From positions 1 through 25,089 of the forward strand of contig JAFLUV010000009.1 in NCBI GenBank assembly GCA_022508635.1: a stretch of 25,089 nucleotides of DNA, given 5' to 3'. The stretch's first letter is position 1. Every line of letters begins with the position of its first letter. The translations under genes were made by a program, and so were the position numbers. The notes under the pieces were generated by a model that was not told where the DNA came from, did not search any database, and saw only the letters and a list, made by a program, of their open reading frames with translations. Of the stretch, positions 1 through 7,140 are shown piece after piece. This stretch comes from Prevotellaceae bacterium (GTDB lineage Bacteria; Bacteroidota; Bacteroidia; Bacteroidales; Bacteroidaceae).

Positions 1-102
1 TAGCGTTGCGCCTTCAACGGTAGTAGCGTTGCGCCTTCAACGGTAGTAGCGTTGCGCCTTCAACGGTAGTAGCGTTGCATCTTCAACGGTAGTAGCGTTG
101 CA
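1..102. repeat. 23-bp tandem repeat, four copies plus a partial one
   Basis: Four head-to-tail 23-bp units lie at 1-23, 24-46, 47-69 and 70-92, with a 10-bp partial unit at 93-102. The core reads GCGTTGCGCCTTCAACGG. The first three copies are identical; the fourth differs by two adjacent bases (GCG to GCA, C to T). Each unit contains the inverted repeat CGTTG/CAACG around a 6-base loop. The array runs off the left edge, so its full length is unknown. It lies beyond the 3' end of the suf operon and is non-coding as far as can be seen. There are no unique spacers, so it is not CRISPR. The 23-bp unit length recalls the minisatellite inside the BrickBuilt MITE of Porphyromonas gingivalis; that link is from memory and is an inference. 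Confidence 0.93.
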
Positions 103-128
103 GCCCCGCACGGCATGGCCCTACAAGC

Positions 129-162
129 AAAGGGGATGCACCCATACAGGCACATCCCCTTT
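129..162 (-). terminator. Hairpin, probable terminator of the suf operon
   Basis: A perfect 10-bp stem (129-138 pairing with 153-162, AAAGGGGATG/CATCCCCTTT) encloses a 14-base loop. It lies 22 bases past the sufS stop codon. On the minus strand the stem ends in a short T run; on the plus strand it is followed by TTTT. It could therefore work in either direction. Confidence 0.55.
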
Positions 163-183
163 TACCTATTCCCGAAACGGCCG

Positions 184-1425
184 TCAGAACATCCGGCAGA
201 CACGCTCGATGCCCTCGGCCAGCGCATCGACGTCCTCCCGCGTATTGTAGAGCGCAAAGCTCGCACGGCACGTGCCCTCGACGCCCAGACGGCGCATCAG
301 CGGCTCGGCACAGTGGTGCCCGGTGCGTATGGCAATGCCCAGGCGGTCGAGCAGCGTCCCCATGTCGAGGTGGTGTATGAAGGCATTCTCCCTGCCGGCA
401 CCGGGGCGGGAGACCAGGAAGCTGACGACCGCGTCGTGCTCCCCAACGTCCCGCGGGCCGAAGATGCACATCCCCTCCGTCTCCTCCAGACGCCGCATGG
501 CGTAGGCCGTCAGGTCGCGCTCGTGCGCCTCGATGCGCTCCATGCCTATGGCCGCAAGGTAGTCCAGCGCACGCGCCAGCCCCGTAGAGGCCACGTAGTC
601 GGGCGTGCCGGCCTCGAACTTGTAGGGCAGGTCGTTGAAGGTCGTCCGCTCGAAGCTCACCGTCTTGATCATCTCGCCACCGCCCATGTAGGGAGGCATG
701 CGCTCCAGCCACTCCTCCTTGCCGTAGAGCACCCCGATGCCCGTGGGGCCATACGTCTTGTGGCCGCTGAAGGCGAAGAAGTCGCAGTCCAGCTCCTGCA
801 CGTCGACGGGCATGTGGGGCGTGCTCTGCGCACCGTCGACGAGCACGGGCACACCGTGCGCGTGCGCTATCTCTATAATGTCGCGCACGGGGTTGACCGT
901 GCCCAGCACGTTGCTCACATGGGCGATGCTGACGATGCGCGTGCGCTCGTTGAAGAGCCTCTCGTACTCGTCCATGCGCAGCCGACCGTCGTCCATAATG
1001 GGCACGACGCGCAGGCGGATGCCCTGACGGGCTTGCAGGAGCTGCCACGAGACAATGTTGCTGTGGTGCTCCATCTCGCTCAGTATGACCTCGTCGCCCT
1101 CCCGCATGAAGGCCTGCCCGAAGCACGATGCCACGAGGTTGATGCTCTCCGTGGTGCCGCGCGTGAAGACAATCTCCGCCGTGCTGCGGGCGCCAAGGAA
1201 GCGACGCACCGTCTCGCGCGACGACTCGTGCAGCTCCGTCGCCTGCTGGGAGAGGAAGTGCACGCCGCGGTGCACGTTGGCGTTGACGTTGTAGTACTCG
1301 TCCGACATGGCCTCGACCACCTGCCGCGGCTTCTGCGTCGTCGCTGCGTTGTCCAGATAGACGAGCGGATACTTCTTGTAGATTATCTTCCGGAGGATGG
1401 GGAAGTCGTCCCGCAGTTCTTTCAT
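184..1425 (-). CDS. sufS: SufS cysteine desulfurase
   Basis: Pyridoxal-phosphate enzyme that takes sulfur from L-cysteine as an enzyme-bound persulfide, releasing alanine, and feeds it to the SufBCD scaffold for Fe-S cluster assembly in the cytosol. The protein is 413 aa, usual for the family. Visible motifs are LDNAATTQKP near the N-terminus, the PLP lysine in SGHKTYGP (about K223), and the catalytic cysteine in RTGHHCAEP (about C372), matching Cys364 of E. coli SufS. The reading frame stays open to an ATG at 1452, but the ATG at 1425 is preferred. It overlaps the sufD stop as TGATG, suggesting translational coupling, and gives the usual MKELRDDFPIL N-terminus. The gene is last in sufBCDS. 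No sufE or sufU follows inside the window, so the sulfur-acceptor partner must be elsewhere. GC content is strikingly high (about 70% in sampled lines). Confidence 0.96.
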   Translation of the reverse strand: MKELRDDFPILRKIIYKKYPLVYLDNAATTQKPRQVVEAMSDEYYNVNANVHRGVHFLSQQATELHESSRETVRRFLGARSTAEIVFTRGTTESINLVASCFGQAFMREGDEVILSEMEHHSNIVSWQLLQARQGIRLRVVPIMDDGRLRMDEYERLFNERTRIVSIAHVSNVLGTVNPVRDIIEIAHAHGVPVLVDGAQSTPHMPVDVQELDCDFFAFSGHKTYGPTGIGVLYGKEEWLERMPPYMGGGEMIKTVSFERTTFNDLPYKFEAGTPDYVASTGLARALDYLAAIGMERIEAHERDLTAYAMRRLEETEGMCIFGPRDVGEHDAVVSFLVSRPGAGRENAFIHHLDMGTLLDRLGIAIRTGHHCAEPLMRRLGVEGTCRASFALYNTREDVDALAEGIERVCRMF

Positions 1426-2633
1426 CACTTGCATAGCTTGCACCCTTCGCATTTGCTGAGCTCGCCGCGCAGCCGCTTGTCCACGAGTACGCGCAGGCGG
1501 TCGCGCAGCGATTCGAGGGGAATGGTTTCAATAACTTCGGTAATAAAGGCAGCCTTGAGCAGCAGGCGCGCCTCCTGCTCGTCGATGCCGCGCTGCCGCA
1601 TGTAGAAGAGGGCAGCCTCGTCCATCTGCCCCACGGTGCTGCCGTGGCTGCACCGCACGTCGTCGGCGTATATCTCAAGCATCGGCTGCGCGTACATGCG
1701 TGCCGTCCGCGTGGCAAGGAGGTTGGCATTCGTCTCGTTGCTTGCCGTCCTCTGCGCCCCCGGGCGTACCAGTACCTTGCCGGCGAAGGCTCCCACGGCA
1801 TTGTCGTCAAGGACGTACTTGTAGAGCTCGCCGGACGTACAGCCGGGCACCTGGTGGTCAATGAGGGTGTTGTTGTCTACCCGCTGCATCTTGTCGGCAA
1901 TGACACAGCCGTTTGCCGTCACCTCGCTTCCCTCGCCCTGCAGCATGACGTCAAGGCGGTTGCGGGTATGGCCGTTGAAAAGCGTCAGGCATGTGTGGTG
2001 CAGCCGGCTGTTGCGACCCTGCTGCACGAAGACGCTGCTATAGCGGGTGCAGAGCAGGTGTGTCTCCTCCACGTCGTAGAGGCTGAGGTGCGAACCCTCG
2101 CCCATTACGACCTCTATGACCTGGTTCGTCAGGAAATGGTTCTGCGAGGCAGCCCTGTCGGTGATGATGACACTGGCCTCCGCCAGCTCGTCCATAACGA
2201 TGAGGATGCGACGGCATACCATCGTATCCTGCTCGCCCTTGAGTATGTTGCTGATCTGTATGGGATGCTCCACGCGTACGCCTCGCGGCACGTGCACCAC
2301 CAGCGTGTCGACGCAGAGCATCGTGTTGAGTGCGACGATGCTGTCGTCCTTGTCTGCTACCTTATTATATATCGCGCGCACGCGAGACTCTGCCTCTGCT
2401 ATGCGGAAGCAGTGGGGCGGCAGTTTAGCAGCAAGCGGTGTAAGTGCAATGCCATAGTTGGGCGAGAAGTCCGCCTCTACCTGAGCGTAACGATAGCGCT
2501 CTACTTTCTGTGAAGGGAAGCCTTGTGAGGAGAACGTATGCAAGGCAGCCTCGCGACAGGCATTCATCTCGTCGCAGCTGCGCCGGGCTATCGTTTCTTT
2601 CACCTCGTGGTAGAAGTCTATGTATTGCCTCAT
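1425..2633 (-). CDS. sufD: SufD, Fe-S scaffold subunit
   Basis: Subunit of the SufBC2D complex on which new Fe-S clusters are built. It is 402 aa with a variable helical N-terminus, a beta-helix core and the conserved C-terminal segment RCSHGSTVGQMDEAALFY. The histidine in CSHG (about H330) corresponds to the histidine implicated in cluster assembly in E. coli SufD. The frame extends upstream to a GTG at 2666, but the ATG at 2633 is preferred because the protein then begins MRQYIDFYHEV, as in Bacteroidales homologues. Distance to sufC is 56 bases. The C-terminus ends in a Cys-rich tail, CEGCKLCK, which is not part of the core fold and may help bind metal (inference). The 3' two-thirds are very GC-rich, falling to average near the 5' end. 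Confidence 0.94.
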   Translation of the reverse strand: MRQYIDFYHEVKETIARRSCDEMNACREAALHTFSSQGFPSQKVERYRYAQVEADFSPNYGIALTPLAAKLPPHCFRIAEAESRVRAIYNKVADKDDSIVALNTMLCVDTLVVHVPRGVRVEHPIQISNILKGEQDTMVCRRILIVMDELAEASVIITDRAASQNHFLTNQVIEVVMGEGSHLSLYDVEETHLLCTRYSSVFVQQGRNSRLHHTCLTLFNGHTRNRLDVMLQGEGSEVTANGCVIADKMQRVDNNTLIDHQVPGCTSGELYKYVLDDNAVGAFAGKVLVRPGAQRTASNETNANLLATRTARMYAQPMLEIYADDVRCSHGSTVGQMDEAALFYMRQRGIDEQEARLLLKAAFITEVIETIPLESLRDRLRVLVDKRLRGELSKCEGCKLCK

Positions 2634-2689
2634 GGTCTTTTCGTTATAACATCGTAGCGTGGACACGCCAGGACGAAATACTTTCCTTT

Positions 2690-3448
2690 TTATTCCTTGT
2701 TCTCCAGTTCGTTCCTTATCCAGTCGAAGCCACGATTCTCTATCTCCGTTGCCAGTTCCGGCCCTGCCGTCTTAACGATGCGGCCATCGATGAGCACGTG
2801 TACCACATCGGGCTTCAGATAGTCGAGCAGTCGCTGATAGTGTGTGATGACGATGGCACTTGTCTCCGGCCGGCGTAGGCGATTGAAGCCCTCAGCCACG
2901 ATGCGCAGGGCATCCACGTCGAGGCCGCTGTCCGTCTCGTCGAGGATGGCGAGCTTCGGTTCGAGCATTGCCATTTGGAAGATTTCATTGCGCTTCTTCT
3001 CTCCGCCCGAGAAGCCCTCGTTCACGCTTCGGCTTGCGAGCTTGCTATCCAGTTCTACGATGGCACGCTTTTCTCTCATGAGTTTGAGGAAGTCTCCCGC
3101 CGACATGGGGTCAAGACCTTGGTACTTGCGCTTGGCATTGAGGGCGGCACGCATGAAGTTGACCATCGAAACTCCCGGTATCTCGGTGGGCTGCTGGAAA
3201 CTCAGGAAGATGCCCTCATGGGCGCGCTCCTCGGGACTAAGGGCAAGCAGATTCTTGCCATCCCAGGTGATGCTTCCCTGCGTCACCTCATAAGCCGGAT
3301 GTCCGACGATAACATTCGAGAGCGTACTCTTTCCGGCTCCGTTAAGTCCCATCACGGCATGTATCTCGCCGTCTTGGACAGTCAGGTTCACGCCCTTCAG
3401 TATTTCTTTGCCGCCTGTGCTGGCGTGCAGGTTCTCTATCTTTAGCAT
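2690..3448 (-). CDS. sufC: SufC, ABC-type ATPase of Fe-S assembly
   Basis: ATPase that drives conformational change of the SufBC2D scaffold; it is soluble and not a transporter. The 252 aa show Walker A GLNGAGKST (34-42), Q-loop around FLSFQQPTEIPG (81-92), a SufC-type signature FSGGEKKRNEI (146-156) and Walker B LAILDETDSGLD (166-177). The ETDSGLD form is diagnostic of SufC compared with transport ATPases. The gene sits 20 bases after sufB. GC content is near the window average, in contrast to sufS. Confidence 0.97.
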   Translation of the reverse strand: MLKIENLHASTGGKEILKGVNLTVQDGEIHAVMGLNGAGKSTLSNVIVGHPAYEVTQGSITWDGKNLLALSPEERAHEGIFLSFQQPTEIPGVSMVNFMRAALNAKRKYQGLDPMSAGDFLKLMREKRAIVELDSKLASRSVNEGFSGGEKKRNEIFQMAMLEPKLAILDETDSGLDVDALRIVAEGFNRLRRPETSAIVITHYQRLLDYLKPDVVHVLIDGRIVKTAGPELATEIENRGFDWIRNELENKE

Positions 3449-3468
3449 AAATCTGTGTATGTTGTCTT

Positions 3469-4917
3469 TTATCCGACGCTACCCTCAAGGCTGACCCCGA
3501 GAAGCTTCTGTGCCTCGACGGCAAACTCCATAGGCAGCTTGTTGATGACCTCTTTGGCGTAGCCGTTCACAATAAGGGAAACGGCTTCCTCGGTGGATAT
3601 GCCGCGCTGATTGCAGTAGAAGAGCTGATCCTCACTGATTTTGCTGGTCGTAGCCTCGTGCTCTACTACGGCCGTTTCGCACTGTACGTCCATATAGGGG
3701 AAAGTGTGCGCGCCGCAGTTGCTGCCTAAGAGCAGGGAGTCGCAGCTGCTGTAGTTGCGTGCACCGTCGGCAGTGGGAGCCACACGAACCAAGCCACGGT
3801 AGGCATTTTGGCTTTTACCCGCGCTGATGCCTTTCGAGATGATGGTGCTGCGGGTGTTGCGTCCTATGTGTATCATCTTAGTACCTGTATCCGCCTGCTG
3901 GTAGTTGTTCGTCACAGCCACGCTGTAGAATTCCGCCTGACTGCCGTCGCCTGATAGTATGCAGCTGGGATACTTCCAAGTGATGGCACTGCCTGTCTCG
4001 ACTTGTGTCCAAGAGAGTCGACTGTTTGCACCGCGTAGGTGTCCTCGTTTGGTGACGAGGTTGAGCACGCCGCCTCGTCCCTCGCTGTCGCCTGGATACC
4101 AGTTCTGCACGGTGGAATACTTTACTTCAGCGCGCTCTTTCACTACGATTTCTACGATGGCAGCGTGAAGCTGGTTCTCGTCGCGCATGGGAGCGGTGCA
4201 GCCTTCAAGATAGGAGACATAGGCATCATCGTCGCATACGATGAGGGTGCGTTCGAACTGTCCTGTACCGCGGGCGTTGATGCGGAAGTAGGTGCTGAGT
4301 TCCATGGGACAGCGAACTCCTTTTGGAATGTAGACGAAAGATCCGTCGCTGAAGACGGCGGAGTTGAGAGCAGCAAAGAAGTTGTCACGATAGGGGACGA
4401 CGCTGCCCAGATATTCACGCACTATATCAGGATGTTCGCGGACAGCCTCACTGATGGAACAGAAAATGATGCCTTTCTCACTCAGTTTCTCTCTGAACGT
4501 TGTCTTCACGCTTACCGAGTCCATGACGGCATCGACTGCCGTTCCTGCAAGTGCCATGCGTTCTTCCAAAGGTATACCAAGCTTGTCGAAAGTCTTCATC
4601 AGTTCGGGGTCGATTTCCTTTTCGCCTTGCTTTTTCCCCTTTGACTTTGTCGGGTCGGCATAATAGGAAATGTCCTGATAGTCGATGTGCGGCATCTTGA
4701 GATGTCCCCATGTAGGAGCTTCCTGCGTGAGCCAATAGCGATATGCCTTCAGGCGGAAGTCGAGCAACCATTCCGGCTCTTCCTTTTTCTTAGAGATAAG
4801 GCGCACTATGTCTTCCGAGAGTCCCTTCTCTATGATGTCTGTCTGCACGTCGGTGGTGAAGCCGTATTCATACTTCTTTTCTGCTACCTCACGCACGAAA
4901 CTGTTTCTCTCTTCCAT
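3469..4917 (-). CDS. sufB: SufB, Fe-S scaffold subunit
   Basis: Main scaffold and sulfur-acceptor subunit of SufBC2D, 482 aa, close to the 480-495 aa usual for the family. The C-terminal region (391-440) carries SCDSLLLGSNCGAHTFPYMD and HEATTSKISEDQLFYCNQRGIS. C401 in NCGAHT probably corresponds to the essential Cys405 of E. coli. The start is the first ATG, 21 bases from the promoter -7 element, and gives the N-terminus MEERNSFVREVAEKKYEYGF. It is first in sufBCDS. Bacteroidales commonly have this gene order without SufA. Regulation may involve the 22-bp-period array at 5011-5100 (inference). Confidence 0.97.
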   Translation of the reverse strand: MEERNSFVREVAEKKYEYGFTTDVQTDIIEKGLSEDIVRLISKKKEEPEWLLDFRLKAYRYWLTQEAPTWGHLKMPHIDYQDISYYADPTKSKGKKQGEKEIDPELMKTFDKLGIPLEERMALAGTAVDAVMDSVSVKTTFREKLSEKGIIFCSISEAVREHPDIVREYLGSVVPYRDNFFAALNSAVFSDGSFVYIPKGVRCPMELSTYFRINARGTGQFERTLIVCDDDAYVSYLEGCTAPMRDENQLHAAIVEIVVKERAEVKYSTVQNWYPGDSEGRGGVLNLVTKRGHLRGANSRLSWTQVETGSAITWKYPSCILSGDGSQAEFYSVAVTNNYQQADTGTKMIHIGRNTRSTIISKGISAGKSQNAYRGLVRVAPTADGARNYSSCDSLLLGSNCGAHTFPYMDVQCETAVVEHEATTSKISEDQLFYCNQRGISTEEAVSLIVNGYAKEVINKLPMEFAVEAQKLLGVSLEGSVG

Positions 4918-4937
4918 GCTTCTGTTCTTAGTGGCTG

Positions 4938-4945
4938 CAAAGGTA
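4938..4945 (-). promoter_or_regulatory. Promoter -7 element of the suf operon
   Basis: TACCTTTG on the minus strand matches the Bacteroidetes consensus TAnnTTTG exactly and lies 21 bases before the sufB start. No TTG sits at the ideal 19-21 base distance; the nearest one (4960-4962) is only 14 bases away. The -33 box is therefore weak, which would fit an activator-dependent promoter. The surrounding CGTACCTTTGC is identical to the cysE promoter. Confidence 0.7.
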
Positions 4946-5010
4946 CGATATTTCGTTCACAAATCATAATTCTTCGCTTCGTTTTTTACCCTAAAGAGTA
5001 CTCTGAAAAA

Positions 5011-5100
5011 CACTTAAGTAAAGCTTTGGAAACGGTTAAGTATTTCAAAAGTTTCACTTAAGTGTTTTTGAATGTTTCACTTAAGTGTTTCTGCAACTCT
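5011..5100. repeat. Array of CACTTAAG-type sites with 22-23 bp period
   Basis: Four related units begin at 5011 (CACTTAAGTA), 5033 (CGGTTAAGTA), 5055 (CACTTAAGTG) and 5078 (CACTTAAGTG), with spacings of 22, 22 and 23 bases. The last two cores are perfect 10-bp palindromes and both sit in the context GTTTCACTTAAGTGTTT. A degenerate fifth unit may start at 4989. A further perfect palindrome, AGAGTACTCT, lies at 4995-5004, between the array and the suf promoter. The spacing is about two helical turns, so a protein bound at each site would face the same side. This may be an operator array for suf or a decayed minisatellite. Confidence 0.85.
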
Positions 5101-5109
5101 GTTTCGACG

Positions 5110-5141
5110 TAAAATAAGGAATCCTTAATATGCTTATTTTA
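5110..5141 (-). terminator. AT-rich stem-loop, possible terminator after tadA
   Basis: TAAAATAAG (5110-5118) pairs perfectly with CTTATTTTA (5133-5141) around a 14-base loop. It lies about 100 bases past the tadA stop, with no long T run after it on the minus strand. The role as terminator of the seven-gene train is inferred. Confidence 0.35.
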
Positions 5142-5239
5142 CAGCGTGTTGCTAAATCTCGTGAAATAGATGTCCTAATGACTAGTTTGGAAACAAAGCA
5201 TAGGGGGTACAGAGAGTCAGGGAACAGGGTAGGTGCAAA

Positions 5240-5674
5240 TTATCTCCTCTCTTTGAAGAAACGCCTGACCAGCTCGGCACATTCGTCTGCCATAATGCCT
5301 CCCGTTACTTGTGTACGAGGGTGGAGAGCATTGGGAGCAAATCGGCAATAGCCGCGCTTTTCGTCGGGTGCACCATAGACAATGCGGCTCACCTGCGACC
5401 ATCCGAGGGCTCCGGCGCACATTACGCAAGGCTCTATTGTGACATAAAGTGTGCAGTCCGTCAGGTATTTCCCGCCCAGATGCTCTGCTGCGGAGGTGAT
5501 TGCTTGCATTTCAGCATGAGCCGTGACATCGTGCAGCAATTCTGTCAGGTTGTGGCTGCGTGCGATGATCTTGTCGCGGCATACCACCACGGCACCAATA
5601 GGTATCTCTCCTTTTCGGTAGGCAGCTTCAGCCTCAGCAAAAGCCTGCTTCATATAGAAGTTATCATCAGCCAT
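5240..5674 (-). CDS. tadA: tRNA-specific adenosine deaminase TadA
   Basis: Zinc enzyme that converts the wobble adenosine-34 of tRNA-Arg(ACG) to inosine. The 144-aa protein has the cytidine/deoxycytidylate deaminase fold with zinc ligands and catalytic glutamate in HAE (53-55) and PCVMC (82-86). The segment YGAPDEKRG after it is also typical of TadA. The frame runs open to 5749, but the ATG at 5674 gives the expected N-terminus (MADDNFYMKQAFAEAEAAY). The longer version would run into the preceding yqaA-like gene. It is last of the seven-gene minus-strand train and sits 37 bases after the YqaA-like gene. Confidence 0.93.
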   Translation of the reverse strand: MADDNFYMKQAFAEAEAAYRKGEIPIGAVVVCRDKIIARSHNLTELLHDVTAHAEMQAITSAAEHLGGKYLTDCTLYVTIEPCVMCAGALGWSQVSRIVYGAPDEKRGYCRFAPNALHPRTQVTGGIMADECAELVRRFFKERR

Positions 5675-5711
5675 AATTTCTCTGTTTGTTATCTTGTGTA
5701 GATAGTCATAA

Positions 5712-6164
5712 TCATACCCCTTTAGTGACAACCCAAATAAGGATGGCATAGCGCAGGGCTTTGCCCAAGGAAATGCTAAGGAAAGAGAGATACGGGTTGG
5801 CGCGCATGTAGCCGAGAGTAATACTCAGGGCACTGCCCAAAACAGGCAGGAAGCAGAGAAACCCCATCCAGGCACCATGCCCTTGTAGCCAGTGCTGAGT
5901 GTGTTCTATCTTCTCACGTTTCACGTGCAGGTATCGCTCTATCCATTCTATGCGTCCGAGGCTCCCCACCCAGTAGTTGAACATACTGCCCATAACGTTG
6001 CCTGCCGTTGCCCATAAGAAAAGTGGCCACGGACGTAGACCCGCTAACAGAAAACCCACCAGAAGCGTTTCGCTGCTGAAAGGTAGAACACTACCTGCAA
6101 TGAAGGCGGTCACGCCCATACCAGGGTAGCCGTAGGCTATGAGATGCTGAATGATGTCATCCAT
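5712..6164 (-). CDS. YqaA-like (DedA/SNARE-associated superfamily) membrane protein
   Basis: Small inner-membrane protein of 150 aa resembling E. coli YqaA (COG1238). Shared features are the re-entrant-loop-like segment around AGSVLPFSSETLLVGFLLAG, the glycines of ATAGNVMGSMFNYWVG, and the C-terminal LGKALRYAILIWV, which closely matches LGKALRY in YqaA. About four hydrophobic segments are visible. The wider DedA superfamily includes lipid flippases and affects membrane homeostasis; the substrate of this subfamily is not known to me. The start at 6164 is chosen because the YqaA fold begins there. It overlaps the end of the upstream membrane-protein gene by 28 bases. An upstream in-frame ATG at 6227 would overlap by 91 bases and adds a non-homologous extension. 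Confidence 0.82.
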   Translation of the reverse strand: MDDIIQHLIAYGYPGMGVTAFIAGSVLPFSSETLLVGFLLAGLRPWPLFLWATAGNVMGSMFNYWVGSLGRIEWIERYLHVKREKIEHTQHWLQGHGAWMGFLCFLPVLGSALSITLGYMRANPYLSFLSISLGKALRYAILIWVVTKGV

Positions 6165-7114
6165 AGGTTTAATGCGGACATTGTTACCGTGAGCAGCAGC
6201 GTTAGCAAGAAAAAAGCAGTAGTCCACAAACTGTCAGATAGCGAAAAATAATGTGCAATAAGTGGACAGACATTTACAACAAGAAGCGCCATCGTAGTCT
6301 CGTAGCTGCTGGGTTGCAAAATCAGGAAAGCCGATAGTAAGAAAGTTTGTGCTACGTATATGTAAAGTATCATGCGAGCATGAATCTTGTCGTCAAAGCT
6401 GGTACGGAGAAAATGTATGGAACTTACGATGCCGAGCAGGATGATGAATGCTGCAGAAAACAGCTCTGGGAAAGAAAGTCTTCCGTCCAGTTGTACCCAA
6501 AGGGGAGAGGAGAAGTCGTAATTAATGAGAAATTTTCCTTCTTGCCACTTAAATAAAGGAAGAGACAGGGTACCGATGCTTTCCGTCATGAAGCACCAAA
6601 CAGCAAAACACCAGTAGGGAGTCACAAGCCCGAGTATACCCGCCCAGAATGACTTCCATGTCAGCGCCCGCAGGAAGGAAGCAAGGTAAATGAAGAAAGG
6701 TATAGCCATCAGTAGCATAGTGGGTGCAGCGAAACTGCCTATGCTTAGCATAAGGAAGGTATGGAAGACGAAAGCTTCGGGTCTGTTCTGCTGGTAACAG
6801 CGAAACAGGAGCATGTGGGCAACAGAGAGCAGGGCAGCTGCTACAATCGGTTCACCCCAAGAATGCATGAAGGAAAGGCATGCCGAGAATATGAGCCAGG
6901 TGCATATCGTCAACTGCGTGCGGATACGAAACAGGTGTTGTCGGGTATTGGTCTCCATGATGATGTATGCCGTCAGCAGGCAAAACCCGAATCCCAACAC
7001 TTCAGGCAGAAAGAAACTGCGTCTCGGTAACCACCACAACATGGCAGCTATCGCTATACAGGTAGGGAGTGTGGCTTCGCTCCTTGCTATCTTGTTCTGG
7101 AGCCTGATTTTCAT
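6137..7114 (-). CDS. Polytopic membrane protein of unknown function
   Basis: I do not recognise a characterised family. The 325-aa protein is almost entirely hydrophobic, with about nine or ten predicted membrane segments. Examples are near 16-30, 36-54, 67-82, 90-105, 117-150, 155-178, 213-232, 245-268, 275-290 and 297-320. A polar loop near 180-210 contains LFKWQEGKFLINYDFSSPLW. The basic N-terminus MKIRLQNKIARSE suggests a cytoplasmic start. Bacteroidetes genomes have similar unnamed integral membrane proteins beside purD. It starts 26 bases after the purD stop and overlaps the YqaA-like gene, so it is likely co-transcribed and translationally coupled with it. No catalytic motif is visible. 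Confidence 0.8.
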   Translation of the reverse strand: MKIRLQNKIARSEATLPTCIAIAAMLWWLPRRSFFLPEVLGFGFCLLTAYIIMETNTRQHLFRIRTQLTICTWLIFSACLSFMHSWGEPIVAAALLSVAHMLLFRCYQQNRPEAFVFHTFLMLSIGSFAAPTMLLMAIPFFIYLASFLRALTWKSFWAGILGLVTPYWCFAVWCFMTESIGTLSLPLFKWQEGKFLINYDFSSPLWVQLDGRLSFPELFSAAFIILLGIVSSIHFLRTSFDDKIHARMILYIYVAQTFLLSAFLILQPSSYETTMALLVVNVCPLIAHYFSLSDSLWTTAFFLLTLLLTVTMSALNLWMTSFSIS

Positions 7115-7140
7115 GGCATGTTAGGACAAGTAGCAGAGGT

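Larger units (their letters stand above)
4918..5239. other. Intergenic region between tadA and sufB (322 bp)
   Basis: This gap has no convincing gene. It contains the suf promoter, the AGAGTACTCT palindrome, the 22-23 bp array, and an AT-rich stem-loop at 5110-5141 (TAAAATAAG/CTTATTTTA, 9-bp stem, 14-base loop) that could end transcription from tadA. The stretch 5142-5239 shows nothing recognisable. Confidence 0.7.

Noticed and set aside
1..102. CRISPR array
   Set aside because: Units are contiguous without unique spacers, the unit is only 23 bp, and no cas genes are present. The same reasoning excludes 5011-5100 and 13056-13119.
115..1605. 496-aa plus-strand open frame opposite sufS
   Set aside because: Antisense shadow caused by the high GC of sufS; composition (V, H, R, L rich) is not protein-like.
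83..1861. 592-aa minus-strand open frame across sufS and sufD
   Set aside because: It is another frame of two well-supported genes in very GC-rich DNA, with low-complexity R/A/G-rich translation and no domain.
1644..2513. 289-aa plus-strand frame opposite sufD
   Set aside because: Antisense shadow with no motif, promoter or neighbour support.
4039..4644. 201-aa plus-strand frame opposite sufB
   Set aside because: Antisense to the conserved sufB with no recognisable domain.
5675..5749. Longer TadA start at 5749
   Set aside because: It reads into the end of the YqaA-like gene, and the TadA fold begins at 5674.
6165..6227. Longer YqaA-like start at 6227
   Set aside because: It would overlap the preceding gene by 91 bases and add a segment unlike the family.
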